A stretch of DNA of 64,000 nucleotides, taken from NCBI GenBank assembly GCA_020027475.1, contig JAHRAZ010000050.1, positions 1 through 64,000 of the forward strand, given 5' to 3'. Every line of letters begins with the position of its first letter. Position 1 is the stretch's first letter. The notes beneath the pieces are model-generated. The model was not told the DNA's origin. It saw only the letters and a list, made by a program, of their open reading frames with translations, and searched no databases. Below are positions 9,072-16,409 of the stretch, in pieces. A program made the position numbers and the translations under genes. The stretch comes from Microthrixaceae bacterium. Its GTDB lineage: Bacteria > Actinomycetota > Acidimicrobiia > Acidimicrobiales > Microtrichaceae.

Positions 9072-9602
9072 TCAGGTTGCCGAACCGCCGGTGCGCAGGG
9101 GCATGTCCTTGCTTCGGATCTGATACAGATTCGTGGTCCGCGCCACGATCACCCCGCTGGTGTCCACAAGTTCACATTCCCAGGTGTAGTCAGCCTTCCC
9201 GTTGGCCTCGGCCTCGGCCAGGATCCGCTCAGCTTCGGCGTCCGACATGGACACCTCCACCGAGATGTCGGTCACTGCGGGCTTGAGGAATGTGATCCGA
9301 ATGTCCTTGACTATCGGAAAGAATCTCTCCGGATCGAAGGTGGTAGCCGACAGCGTGCCGCCGGGTATCTCGGCGAGTGTGAACAGTGCGCCCGCGTACA
9401 TCGTCCCGACGTGATTCACATTGGGCGCCAACGGCATCGTGAGGCGAACTCTGCCCCGCTCCGCCACATCGATTCTGATGCCTGTGTGAGCGGCGAACGG
9501 AAGGGTCCGGTGGGTGATCCTGGTCAGTTCCTCCGGATTTCGGCCCTCTGGTGGACTTGGGTCCTCTTGTGGATCTGGGTCCGATGAATCAACAGTCGCC
9601 AT
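9072..9602 (-). CDS. DUF4442/PaaI-like hotdog-fold thioesterase
   Basis: A 176-residue protein with a hotdog-fold thioesterase core: LPFAAHTGIRIDVAERGRV, then NHVGTMYAGALFTLAEIPGG, where the HxGxxxxG-A-x-F-x-LAE pattern places the substrate-binding helix, and FLKPAVTDISVEVSM. Members of this group hydrolyse or bind acyl-CoA thioesters, but the chain is not predictable here. The ATG at 9602 is used; a TTG two codons earlier is better spaced from the AGGAG at about 9617-9621 and is a real alternative. The gene converges with the LAFTG gene and is divergent from the 2TM protein. Confidence 0.7.
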   Translation of the reverse strand: MATVDSSDPDPQEDPSPPEGRNPEELTRITHRTLPFAAHTGIRIDVAERGRVRLTMPLAPNVNHVGTMYAGALFTLAEIPGGTLSATTFDPERFFPIVKDIRITFLKPAVTDISVEVSMSDAEAERILAEAEANGKADYTWECELVDTSGVIVARTTNLYQIRSKDMPLRTGGSAT

Positions 9603-9647
9603 GACCAAAACCTACTCCTGCAACGATTCCCCCCTTGCCATGGCCGG

Positions 9648-9653
9648 TACGAT
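9648..9653 (+). promoter_or_regulatory. Candidate -10 box (TACGAT), leaderless start of the 2TM gene
   Basis: TACGAT is followed by 7 nt and then the ATG at 9661. That would put the transcription start at or next to the start codon, and there is no Shine-Dalgarno site between them. Confidence 0.4.
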
Positions 9654-9660
9654 GGGACCC

Positions 9661-9942
9661 ATGAGTGACACGAAGGGAGAACGCCAGCTCGCACTCGACA
9701 GGCTCAAGGCGAAGCGGGCGTTCTACGGCGGGCTGGTGGCCTACGTGATTGTGAACGCCTTCCTGTGGGCCATCTGGGCGTTCGGCCACGACCGCGCCAT
9801 GCCGCCGTGGCCGATCTGGGTCACCCTCGGCTGGGGGATGGGCATTGCGTTCGCGGCCTGGAAAACCTTTGGCCAGCAGCCGATCACCGAGGCCGACATC
9901 GAGCGCGAGGTCCGGCGCGGGAAAGGGTCTCCCTCAGACTGA
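9661..9942 (+). CDS. 2TM domain membrane protein
   Basis: A 93-residue protein with a charged N-terminus (GERQLALDRLKAKR) and two hydrophobic helices, about residues 21-42 and 50-67, joined by a short loop. It ends in ADIEREVRRGKG. This matches the 2TM domain family found alone or fused to signalling domains in bacteria; function is unknown. The start at 9661 has no ribosome-binding site but sits 7 nt after TACGAT, so it may be translated from a leaderless transcript. It converges with the small membrane protein at 9953-10165. Confidence 0.7.
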   Translation: MSDTKGERQLALDRLKAKRAFYGGLVAYVIVNAFLWAIWAFGHDRAMPPWPIWVTLGWGMGIAFAAWKTFGQQPITEADIEREVRRGKGSPSD

Positions 9943-9952
9943 TCGGCAATGG

Positions 9953-10165
9953 TCAGGCGGTTCCGTCACCCTTTATTGCGTTGATGATCGCTCCACCAAC
10001 CTGGACGATCGTCCCGGCGATAACCCAAGGGGCCATCGCGGTCATGACTGTGACGAGTCGTACATCCCAATCTGCATCACTGACGGGGATCGACGCGGCG
10101 AACGCCACGAGCAACGCAATCACATAAAGTACGAAGTAGGTGTTACGGAACTTCTTGTTGTTCAC
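9953..10165 (-). CDS. Small hypothetical membrane protein
   Basis: A 70-residue protein with a basic start (MNNKKFRNTY) and two hydrophobic stretches, about residues 11-28 and 45-63. GTG at 10165 was chosen because GGAGG lies 8 nt upstream; the longer frame has no Shine-Dalgarno support and an unlikely N-terminus. I do not recognise a family. Confidence 0.55.
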   Translation of the reverse strand: MNNKKFRNTYFVLYVIALLVAFAASIPVSDADWDVRLVTVMTAMAPWVIAGTIVQVGGAIINAIKGDGTA

Positions 10166-10254
10166 TGACACGGCCTCCACAAAGTCTCTGCTACCGCGCA
10201 GCCTACGGCGCCAAGCCTTCTGGACAGTGGTATTCAAGCCGGTGTGGCCACACG

Positions 10255-10282
10255 GGAAACCCAGAACCGGAAACCCAGAACT
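10255..10282. repeat. Tandem 14-bp duplication, two units
   Basis: GGAAACCCAGAACC at 10255-10268 is followed directly by GGAAACCCAGAACT at 10269-10282, one mismatch in 14. It lies in the spacer between two minus-strand genes. No function is apparent. Confidence 0.6.
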
Positions 10283-10335
10283 GTCACACCAGTTTGGTCC
10301 CACACACCGAGACGCGACCGACCCATGGCCTCGCT

Positions 10336-11121
10336 CTATCCGGGGCAAGGGGAGTCAATCCGCCAGCGATACCTTCGGCTCCCCGAGCGGGAGGTATTTG
10401 ACAGCTCCAGAAACAGTCCGGAATCGGCTTCGATGACTTGAACCCCCGAACTGCGGTCAAGATAATCATCCACCAACCGAAGCCCTGCTGTTGAGAACCG
10501 TCTGATCCCCCTCTCGTCAACAATGCTGAGAACGCCCACCGGCGGGTCGGAGTCCAGTGTTGCTGCGACAACGAGCGCTGGTGCATCCTGGCCCACGTCG
10601 ACGGTTCCCATGGCCAGGCCTGGCAGCACCAGCAAAGGCGCCACAGAGCGCCCATCCGCCCCGCCGTCTTCGGCCGGGAACGAAGCACCCGAATACAGAA
10701 GCGTTTGGTCCTCCGTTACATCGACCAGATCCTGGATACCGTCACCATCATGATCACCAACCTTCACCATCGTGTCGGGGAGACCATCACCATCAAGTTC
10801 AAACAGCGGAATCATGTGCGCCCGAGTCCCCTCCAACTCCACCATCGGTGGGTCCACCAGGGGATAGACCCGAACGCTCTCGAGCGGTGTGGTCGGCTCC
10901 GAACACAGATACTCGGGTTCTGCCTGCAGCAAGTCGGCGGAGTCGAGTGTCGCCTGTGTTGTCCCTGTGGTGTCCGTGGACTCGGTCGAGGTGGATCGGT
11001 CCTCCGCTATACCAAGGACCTCATCTGGGTTCTCCACCGGCGTAGAGGCAGTCGAGTTGGCACCGCAGGCAATCGAGGTCATAGCCACCATTGCTGCGAT
11101 CAGACATCTACGAATCCACAT
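10336..11121 (-). CDS. Lipoprotein with DxDGDG calcium-type loops
   Basis: A 261-residue exported protein. The ATG at 11121 has AAGGGGGA a few bases upstream. The signal peptide ends in TSIAC, so Cys19 is a likely lipid anchor. A low-complexity Ser/Thr stretch follows, then two calcium-type loops, ELDGDGLPD and DHDGDGIQD, as in FG-GAP or thrombospondin-3-like repeats, and an SxxDxRGIRR segment of probable beta structure. No enzyme motif is visible. The frame stays open upstream into the remnant of the CFA synthase pseudogene, which is accidental and should not be added to this protein. Confidence 0.65.
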   Translation of the reverse strand: MWIRRCLIAAMVAMTSIACGANSTASTPVENPDEVLGIAEDRSTSTESTDTTGTTQATLDSADLLQAEPEYLCSEPTTPLESVRVYPLVDPPMVELEGTRAHMIPLFELDGDGLPDTMVKVGDHDGDGIQDLVDVTEDQTLLYSGASFPAEDGGADGRSVAPLLVLPGLAMGTVDVGQDAPALVVAATLDSDPPVGVLSIVDERGIRRFSTAGLRLVDDYLDRSSGVQVIEADSGLFLELSNTSRSGSRRYRWRIDSPCPG

Positions 11122-11269
11122 GGATCCCCCTTGCTCTCCGGGTGTCATCCTATGGACCATTCGTTTCCGCTGCCCGCTCCGCGGCACATCCGTCCTCAGC
11201 CTTGATCTGCCCCTGATTGGGTGGAGTCCTCCACGGCAAAGGGATCCGCCGGTGCCACCGGGTTGGGGG

Positions 11270-12069
11270 CTCCAGTCGGGGCGTCGCGGGAACTCAGCTG
11301 ACGCACCCGGAGTGCCAAGAATCTGCGCTATCCCCAGCCGACTGTCCTCGAAGCCCGCCGACGCCATGGCAGTCACCACCTCACCCATTTCCTCGAGCGC
11401 CGCATCGGGGAACACGTACCGGCTCATGAAAGTCCGCTTCGCGATGGCAGACGGTTCTCCGGCCGGGCGTGCGATGGCGCGGTTGAGCAGCCTGCCGTCG
11501 TCAACGAGCAGCTTGCGCAGGGTCTTGAAGTACTGAGGCAGTTCACGGTCCCCGACATGTTCCGACATGCCGATCGAGCTGTTGGCGTCGAATGTCTCGC
11601 CCCGGAGCTCGCGGTAATCCTGCACCCTGAATCTCAATCAGGTGTGACAGCCCCGCCGCGGCGACCCGTTCCCGGGCCCCGTCCGCTTGTTCCACTGACA
11701 GGGTTATCCCGACGACTTCGGCCCCGTGGTGCCGGGCGGGATGAATGGCCACCGAGCCCCACCCGCAGCCCACGTCGAGCAGCCGTGCTGCGGGGTCAGG
11801 CCGAGCTTGGAGCAGACCAGTTCCAGCTTCGACCACTGAGCCGCCTCGAGAGATACACCCGGATCCGTGAACAGGGCGCAGGAGTAGGTCATCGCCGGCC
11901 CCAGCACGGTTTCGTAGAAGTCATTCGAGACGTCGTAGCGCAGTGAGATGCTCTGGGCATCGCGCGATCTCACCTCGACCGTGGCGGGCGCGTCAGCCGG
12001 CCCGAGTCGCCCGCCGTCGTAGAACTCGAGCGCCACCGGCAAGTCGCGACCAAACATGGATTCCACCAA
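11270..12069 (-). pseudogene. Degraded cyclopropane-fatty-acyl-phospholipid synthase
   Basis: Pieces of a CFA-synthase-type methyltransferase are spread over two frames. They run in order: FGRDLPVALEFYDGGRLGP, YDVSNDFYETVLGPAMTYSC, then after a +/-1 shift near 11800 RLLDVGCGWGSVAIH (the SAM-binding motif), then after a second shift near 11635 VQDYRELRGETFDANSSIGM with SEHVG, and finally RLGIAQILG and PRRPDW at the usual C-terminus. Two in-frame deletions are also evident: between RSRDA and QSISLRYD (near 11955) about 100 residues of the N-terminal domain are gone, and between AGFEDSR and LGIAQ (near 11340) about 50 residues are missing. With two frameshifts and two deletions it cannot make an active enzyme. 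The right boundary is approximate. Confidence 0.85.
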
Positions 12070-12165
12070 GTCAGCCAGTGGTGAACTCCGGCGGCTCCCG
12101 GCTTGCGGGAAGCCGCGGCGCGGCGGGATCCCCGGCCAGGCCGTGGCCGTGCTCGCGCTGCCAGA

Positions 12166-12203
12166 ATTTTCGTCTGCAGACGCGATTTTCGTTTGTAGAC
12201 GCG
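12166..12203. promoter_or_regulatory. Two tandem 19-bp repeats with palindromic cores upstream of the caspase pair
   Basis: Units at 12166-12184 and 12185-12203 differ at two of 19 bases. The first holds a perfect 12-bp palindrome CGTCTGCAGACG (12171-12182); the second holds the degenerate version CGTTTGTAGACG (12190-12201). The centres are 19 bp apart, nearly two helical turns, and the array ends about 30 bp before the EACC1-like start. It looks like a pair of repressor or activator sites for the two-gene unit; no matching regulator gene is adjacent. Confidence 0.5.
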
Positions 12204-12233
12204 GTCCGTGGCATATCTGGCTACCTTGAACAG

Positions 12234-12593
12234 ATGGACTCCCAGATGGAATTCAGTGTGAGTGTGGAACAGAACGGCCGGCCCGACGCGGCGGCGGCGG
12301 ACGAACTGAATCAGTATCTACAAGGATTTCCCACGTTGACGGTCGAGCAGACATCCGGTGAGACTCCCGACGGAGGAAAGGGCGACCCGGCCATGATCGG
12401 CGAGCTCATCTTGTCGTTCACCACAACCGTTCTACCGGCCCTGATCGCTGCCATCGCCACGGTCAAGGCCGCGACAGCAACGAGATCGATCAAGGTGAAG
12501 GTTGGGGACATCGAAATCGATGTTCCCGATGGAACGGACCCATCCGAACTGCAAAACGTGGTCGACATCGCCACCAAAGCTGCGAAGGCTTGA
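12234..12593 (+). CDS. EACC1-like effector-associated small protein
   Basis: A 119-residue protein that fits the effector-associated constant component 1 (EACC1) pattern described for actinobacterial conflict systems. It has a polar N-terminus with DELNQYLQGFP (a short helix, as in the D-L-x-x-x-L-x-x-x-P start of the family), a Gly/Pro linker, a hydrophobic helix at about residues 55-80, and a short beta-hairpin tail SIKVKVGDIEIDVPDG. The ATG at 12234 is chosen because the frame further upstream overlaps the pseudogene and operator repeats; ATG at 12246 is possible. It ends 5 nt before the ATG of the caspase gene, so the two are co-transcribed. The family is thought to act as a membrane or scaffold partner of caspase-like and other effectors; this role is inferred from context. 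Confidence 0.7.
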   Translation: MDSQMEFSVSVEQNGRPDAAAADELNQYLQGFPTLTVEQTSGETPDGGKGDPAMIGELILSFTTTVLPALIAAIATVKAATATRSIKVKVGDIEIDVPDGTDPSELQNVVDIATKAAKA

Positions 12594-12598
12594 GCGCC

Positions 12599-14953
12599 AT
12601 GGGACACAGGGCGCTTCTGGTTCACACGGATCAGTACGAGGCGCCGCAATTTCAGGACCTTGGCGGACCACAACAAGACGTTGACGACCTCGAGAACACT
12701 CTGTCGGAGCACTGTGGGTTCAGGGTGGAGAGGTACGAGGCTCTCAGCCATGGGCCTACCCGGCAGAGCGTCTTCCAGTTCATCGCCGATTCCGAGAGCG
12801 CTGAAACCGTGTTGATCTACTTCAGCGGACATGGCTTGGTCCCACCCGGCGACAACCGCCTGCACCTCGCATGCACAGACACCAGACCCGGCTCGATGAT
12901 CAAGCACACTTCTGTGGCTGCTGGTGACATCCGGCGCGAGCTGGCCAGATTGTCAGCTCGGACCATTCTCTTTCTGGACTGCTGCAATGCCGGTGCTGTC
13001 AACCCGGAGGACGGTCGAGGTCCCGGCGACCTGCTCGACCAGGAAGTGGAACCCCTGGGTGGTGATGAAACCCATGTCGTGATCGCAGCAGCGAGCAAGT
13101 TTGATGTTGCATTCGAAGCAGACTTCTCACGTCAGGTCGCAGACCAAGACCTCTCTGATTCTTCAGATTCCGGAATCAGGAAGACGGCCGTCTTCACCAA
13201 GTTCTTCATCGACGGGCTGAAATCGGGTCAGGCCGATCAGGACAACGATGGTCACATCACGGTTCACGAAGCGTTCGAATGGGCACGGCAGCGTACGGAA
13301 AGACATGCCGAAACGAAAGGGAGGCGACAGAAACCGCGCTACAGCGGAAGCTCCGTGTCGAAACTGGTTCTCTGGAAACATCCCGACCTTTCACATTTCA
13401 AGCCGACAACGATCGGTCTTCTCCGCTCGAATGACGTCGACGATCGACACCACGGATACAAGAAGCTCGCAAAGTCCCTGAACGACGATTCCCCAAAGGC
13501 CGCCGCCGCAACACGACTCCTGACAGAACACGAAGATGACCTCCCAACGGAACTGAGGGATCTGCTGGAGTCAGCCACCAAGGGCTCCGATTCGATCTCC
13601 TCCACACCTGAGCGACCAAGGCAGCCGGCCGAGGACGAACTCTCGGCTACCCAAGACGACACCGCCCCGAAAGAGGCGCATGCGGACCAACCGATCCCCG
13701 GCAAGACATACTCCGGACAGGTCATCAACATCACGCGGAGCGTCGCTTACGTCGGGATTCTCCCCGGACATGAGGGCCTCCTGCACTATTCGACTCTCGG
13801 AGCGAAACACGGAGAGATCGACCAGATGCTGACCCTGGGTGCACAGATTCAGGTAACGGTCGAGGACATCAACTCGAACGGGGAAGTGTCCCTGATTCTG
13901 GCCGGGCACTCCCCCGACACAGACACCTCAGCCAGCACAGACCAGGCTGACGAGGCTCAGGATCCAGGCGGCGCAGCAGTCGCCGCCCGCGCGCACGCCG
14001 CCGAAGAATTGCTCGACAACGGGATCGCTTTCGGTGCTGCCGGCAATTCAACGGCTGCAATCGCAAGCTACGACCAACTCATCAACACCTACAGCAGCGA
14101 CACCGAAACAGCCACCCGCACGCACGTCGCGACTGCACTGCTCTACAAGGGTTTCACCCTGAACAAAGCCGGGGACCCAACCGGAGAGTCCGACACCTAC
14201 GACAACCTCATCGACACCTACCGCAGAGACACCGAACCGGCCATCCGCGAACAGGTCGCCAAAGCACTGCTCTACAAGGGCCTTGCCCTGAACAAGACCG
14301 GCGACCAACTTGAGGCGATCAGCAAATACGACAAACTGATCGAAACCTACGGCAGAGACACCGAAGCACCCATCCGGCTGCACGTGGCCAGAGCACTGCT
14401 CAACAAGGGAATTGCCTTCGGTGCTGCCGGCAATTCGAACATGGCAATCGCAAGCTACGACCAACTCATCGCCTCCCACGATGGCAACAGCGAACCGGCG
14501 ATGCGCGAACAGCTCGCGACAGCGCTGCTCTACAAGGGGTTCACCCTGAACCAAACTGGCGACCCAACCGGAGAGATCACCGCCTACGACCAGCTGATCG
14601 ACGCCTACGGCAACGACACCGAACCGGCCATCCGCGAACAGGTCGCCAAAGCACTGCTTTACAAGGCCCTTACCCTGAGCAAGACCAGCGGCTCCGCTGA
14701 AGCGATCAAAGTCTACGAAAAGCTGATCCAGACCTACGGAAACGACACCAGACTCGCCATCCGCGAACAAGTCGCCAAAGCACTGCTCAACAAGGCAGTT
14801 GCTCTCGGCGCGACTGGCGATCACACCGCCGAAATCGCGGCCTACGACCTACTCATCTACTCCTACGGCGAAGACTCCAGTTCCGTCATTGCTGAGCGGG
14901 TGGACATCGCCCGAAGCGCCAAGGAACGAGCTGAACCCTTTCGGAATCTGTGA
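12599..14953 (+). CDS. Caspase-like (C14) protease - EF-hand loop - S1 - TPR-like repeat protein
   Basis: A 784-residue multidomain protein. Residues 1-245 are a caspase-fold peptidase, with GHRALLVHTDQY at the start, catalytic His78 in YFSGHG and Cys129 in LDCCNAG. Inside it, DQDNDGHITVHE (213-224) is a full 12-residue EF-hand-type calcium loop. Residues of about 245-340 are helical and unassigned, then an acidic Pro/Ser linker. Residues 368-436 form an S1 RNA-binding domain (GKTYSGQVINITRSVAYVGI to VSLIL). Residues 470-770 are seven 43-residue TPR-like units (ALLYKG...YDQLI...AIREQVAK). ATG at 12599 follows AAGG with 10 nt spacing; the TTG at 12590 is less likely. It pairs with the EACC1-like gene. 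Expected role: a regulated suicide or processing protease in phage or stress defence, where the S1 domain could sense RNA or a translation partner. That role is inference; the domains are visible. Confidence 0.85.
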   Translation: MGHRALLVHTDQYEAPQFQDLGGPQQDVDDLENTLSEHCGFRVERYEALSHGPTRQSVFQFIADSESAETVLIYFSGHGLVPPGDNRLHLACTDTRPGSMIKHTSVAAGDIRRELARLSARTILFLDCCNAGAVNPEDGRGPGDLLDQEVEPLGGDETHVVIAAASKFDVAFEADFSRQVADQDLSDSSDSGIRKTAVFTKFFIDGLKSGQADQDNDGHITVHEAFEWARQRTERHAETKGRRQKPRYSGSSVSKLVLWKHPDLSHFKPTTIGLLRSNDVDDRHHGYKKLAKSLNDDSPKAAAATRLLTEHEDDLPTELRDLLESATKGSDSISSTPERPRQPAEDELSATQDDTAPKEAHADQPIPGKTYSGQVINITRSVAYVGILPGHEGLLHYSTLGAKHGEIDQMLTLGAQIQVTVEDINSNGEVSLILAGHSPDTDTSASTDQADEAQDPGGAAVAARAHAAEELLDNGIAFGAAGNSTAAIASYDQLINTYSSDTETATRTHVATALLYKGFTLNKAGDPTGESDTYDNLIDTYRRDTEPAIREQVAKALLYKGLALNKTGDQLEAISKYDKLIETYGRDTEAPIRLHVARALLNKGIAFGAAGNSNMAIASYDQLIASHDGNSEPAMREQLATALLYKGFTLNQTGDPTGEITAYDQLIDAYGNDTEPAIREQVAKALLYKALTLSKTSGSAEAIKVYEKLIQTYGNDTRLAIREQVAKALLNKAVALGATGDHTAEIAAYDLLIYSYGEDSSSVIAERVDIARSAKERAEPFRNL
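14006..14908 (+). repeat. Seven tandem 129-bp (43-residue) units with a 387-bp higher-order period
   Basis: Units start at 14006, 14135, 14264, 14393, 14522, 14651 and 14780. Units 1 and 4 share IAFGAAGNS and AIASYDQLI; units 2 and 5 share GFTLN and GDPTGE; units 3 and 6 are the third type. The DNA around 14033 and 14420 is nearly identical, exactly 387 bp apart, so a block of three units was duplicated as one piece. This is internal to the caspase gene. Confidence 0.85.
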
Positions 14954-15069
14954 TCCGTGCAGTCGGTTGCTGCTGAACCAATGCACCCGGACCCAGGGGC
15001 CAAACTCGACGTTGCGGACCCAGACCTTGGCTCGTCTTCGAATCGGCCAACGTCGTCACGCTCGTACCC

Positions 15070-15097
15070 GGGTGAGGGCTGAATTTCGCCCTCACCC
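15070..15097. terminator. Hairpin between the caspase gene and ssrA
   Basis: GGGTGAGGGC (15070-15079) and GCCCTCACCC (15088-15097) form a perfect 10-bp stem around the 8-nt loop TGAATTTC. It lies just past the 3' end of ssrA on the minus strand and past the caspase stop on the plus strand, so it could end both transcripts. There is no T-tract on either side. Confidence 0.6.
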
Positions 15098-15102
15098 CTC
15101 AG

Positions 15103-15483
15103 TGGAGCTGGGGGGAATCGAACCCCCGTCCGCCAAGTGGTCACCACACCCGATACGACTATTCCCGACTTCACCGCTCAACAGCCGCGGTATCGGCGGG
15201 TCGACTGAGCGAACTCAGCTGCCGGGTCTTTCCCCGACGTCAGCGGTCTTTCACGCCGTCAGCGGTCTCTCCCTGCGGTCCACCCTCACTTCTGTTGCCG
15301 GGCTGTGAGGGTCAGGCCCCGTGCGCCGTTTCCGGTCACTATGACTCTTCTACCTACTGATAAATCAGGCGGCGAGAGCGAACTGCTCATCGGCGGTTCA
15401 TTTGGTGCCCCCGTTTAACGAGTCTGAGACAACTCGAGTCGCATTTGTGACTTCCGGTCCCAACGTCGAAACCAGTCAGCCCC
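15103..15483 (-). ncRNA. ssrA: Transfer-messenger RNA (tmRNA)
   Basis: Read on the minus strand, the 5' end GGGGCTGACTGGTTTCGACG and the 3' end GGACGGGGGTTCGATTCCCC, followed by CCAGCTCCA, give the tRNA-like domain; GGGGCTG pairs with CAGCTCC to close the acceptor stem. The CCA tail is not encoded, because the base after the discriminator A is followed by CTGAG. The tag reading frame lies at 15394-15368 and ends in a TGA at 15367-15365. It reads ADEQFALAA, with the usual ALAA degradation end but a short variable part. It rescues stalled ribosomes together with SmpB, whose gene is not seen here. The gene is about 380 nt, a normal length. Confidence 0.95.
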
Positions 15484-15717
15484 GTTGCAGACAGAAGTCT
15501 ACTGCAGGCCCGTGCCATCCGGCTATCGGAATAAGAGCTGCCACAGTGGCAACGATCCCACCAGGTCCCACCTGCGCTTTGAACCGTTCCGGCCGTCACT
15601 GATCCCGACGGGAATCTCATGGCCGGGCCTGTCACCGGACGAGAGGAAACGCTGCAGGCAACACTGGACCTCAACCAGATCACCACCGCCAGAGCGCAAT
15701 TCGACTCCGCAGGTCAC

Positions 15718-16314
15718 TCAGCCGAACCAGGGCGGCTCGGATCCCGGGCGCCACTTGATGTTGCAGCCCATCGATGGCTTGTGGGGTTCCGGCACTGCGA
15801 CACCCGCGAGGGCCGATTCAACTGCCCGCATCAGGTCGCTGCCGGCGACCGGCACACCATTCGCCGGACGGGAGTCATCCATCTGCCCCCGGTAGACAAG
15901 TTCGGCATCACCGTTGAACACGAAGAAGTCCGGTGTGCAGGCGGCCCGGTACGCCTTGGCCACCTCCTGGGTCTCGTCGTGCAGATACGGAAAGTCCCAG
16001 CCCCACTCCCCGGCGGTTGCGGCCATCAGGTCAGGGGCATCGGCCGGATAGTTCTCCACGTCGTTGCTCATGATGGCCACAATCGGGACACCACGTGCCG
16101 AGAGGTCGCTTGCGAGCTCGCCGAGCGCTGGACCAACGTGTTTCACGAACGGACAGTGATTACACACGAACATCACCACAAAAGGCCCGCTGGCACCGCC
16201 ATCTGAATCCACGCGGACATCTGAAAGAGTCCACACCCTGCCCGACGGGTCCTCCAGTGAGAAATCTGGGGCTTGGGTTCCGAGAGGAAGCATCGTGGAT
16301 TCAACTGCGGTCAT
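15718..16314 (-). CDS. Thioredoxin-fold AhpC/TSA-like protein
   Basis: A 198-residue thioredoxin-fold protein. It starts with the peroxiredoxin-type LGTQAPDFSLEDPSG, has a two-cysteine site CNHCPFV (Cys51, Cys54), and later the cis-Pro region AACTPDFFVFNGDAELVYRGQ (about 129-149). This CNHCPF subgroup is a soluble family in many bacteria of uncertain role, probably a thiol reductase or peroxiredoxin-like protein. No signal peptide is seen. ATG at 16314 lacks a clear Shine-Dalgarno site; a Met seven codons later is possible. It lies between ssrA and ftsX on the minus strand, where many actinobacteria have smpB. Confidence 0.8.
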   Translation of the reverse strand: MTAVESTMLPLGTQAPDFSLEDPSGRVWTLSDVRVDSDGGASGPFVVMFVCNHCPFVKHVGPALGELASDLSARGVPIVAIMSNDVENYPADAPDLMAATAGEWGWDFPYLHDETQEVAKAYRAACTPDFFVFNGDAELVYRGQMDDSRPANGVPVAGSDLMRAVESALAGVAVPEPHKPSMGCNIKWRPGSEPPWFG

Positions 16315-16361
16315 GCCGACAATTGTGCACCCTGTTCCACCACCATCGCGACCAGATCAGC

Positions 16362-16409
16362 TTCTGTGATGGTCAGGTCGCGCAAAAGCGCGACCTGACC
16401 ATCACAGAA
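16362..16409. repeat. Perfect hairpin element, copy 1 of 3
   Basis: Arms of 22 bp, TTCTGTGATGGTCAGGTCGC plus GC (16362-16383) and the exact complement at 16388-16409, flank an AAAA loop. Read on the minus strand the loop is TTTT, downstream of ftsX. The same element occurs at 58610-58661 and 59570-59621. A role in transcription termination is likely but not shown. Confidence 0.85.

Noticed and set aside
10336-11637. A single 433-codon open frame covering the lipoprotein and sequence upstream of it
   Set aside because: The first 170 codons are the tail of the broken CFA synthase. The real protein starts at 11121 with a ribosome-binding site and a signal peptide.
11943-12593. N-terminal extension of the EACC1-like gene by about 97 codons
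   Set aside because: It would run through the pseudogene and the operator repeats, and its composition is Arg/Pro-rich shadow sequence.
12070-15102. att sites for an island at ssrA
   Set aside because: No second copy of the ssrA 3' end was found by eye in the window and no integrase gene is present.
15100-15135. A tRNA-like TPsiC arm suggesting a tRNA gene
   Set aside because: It is the 3' tRNA-like domain of tmRNA; no anticodon arm is present.
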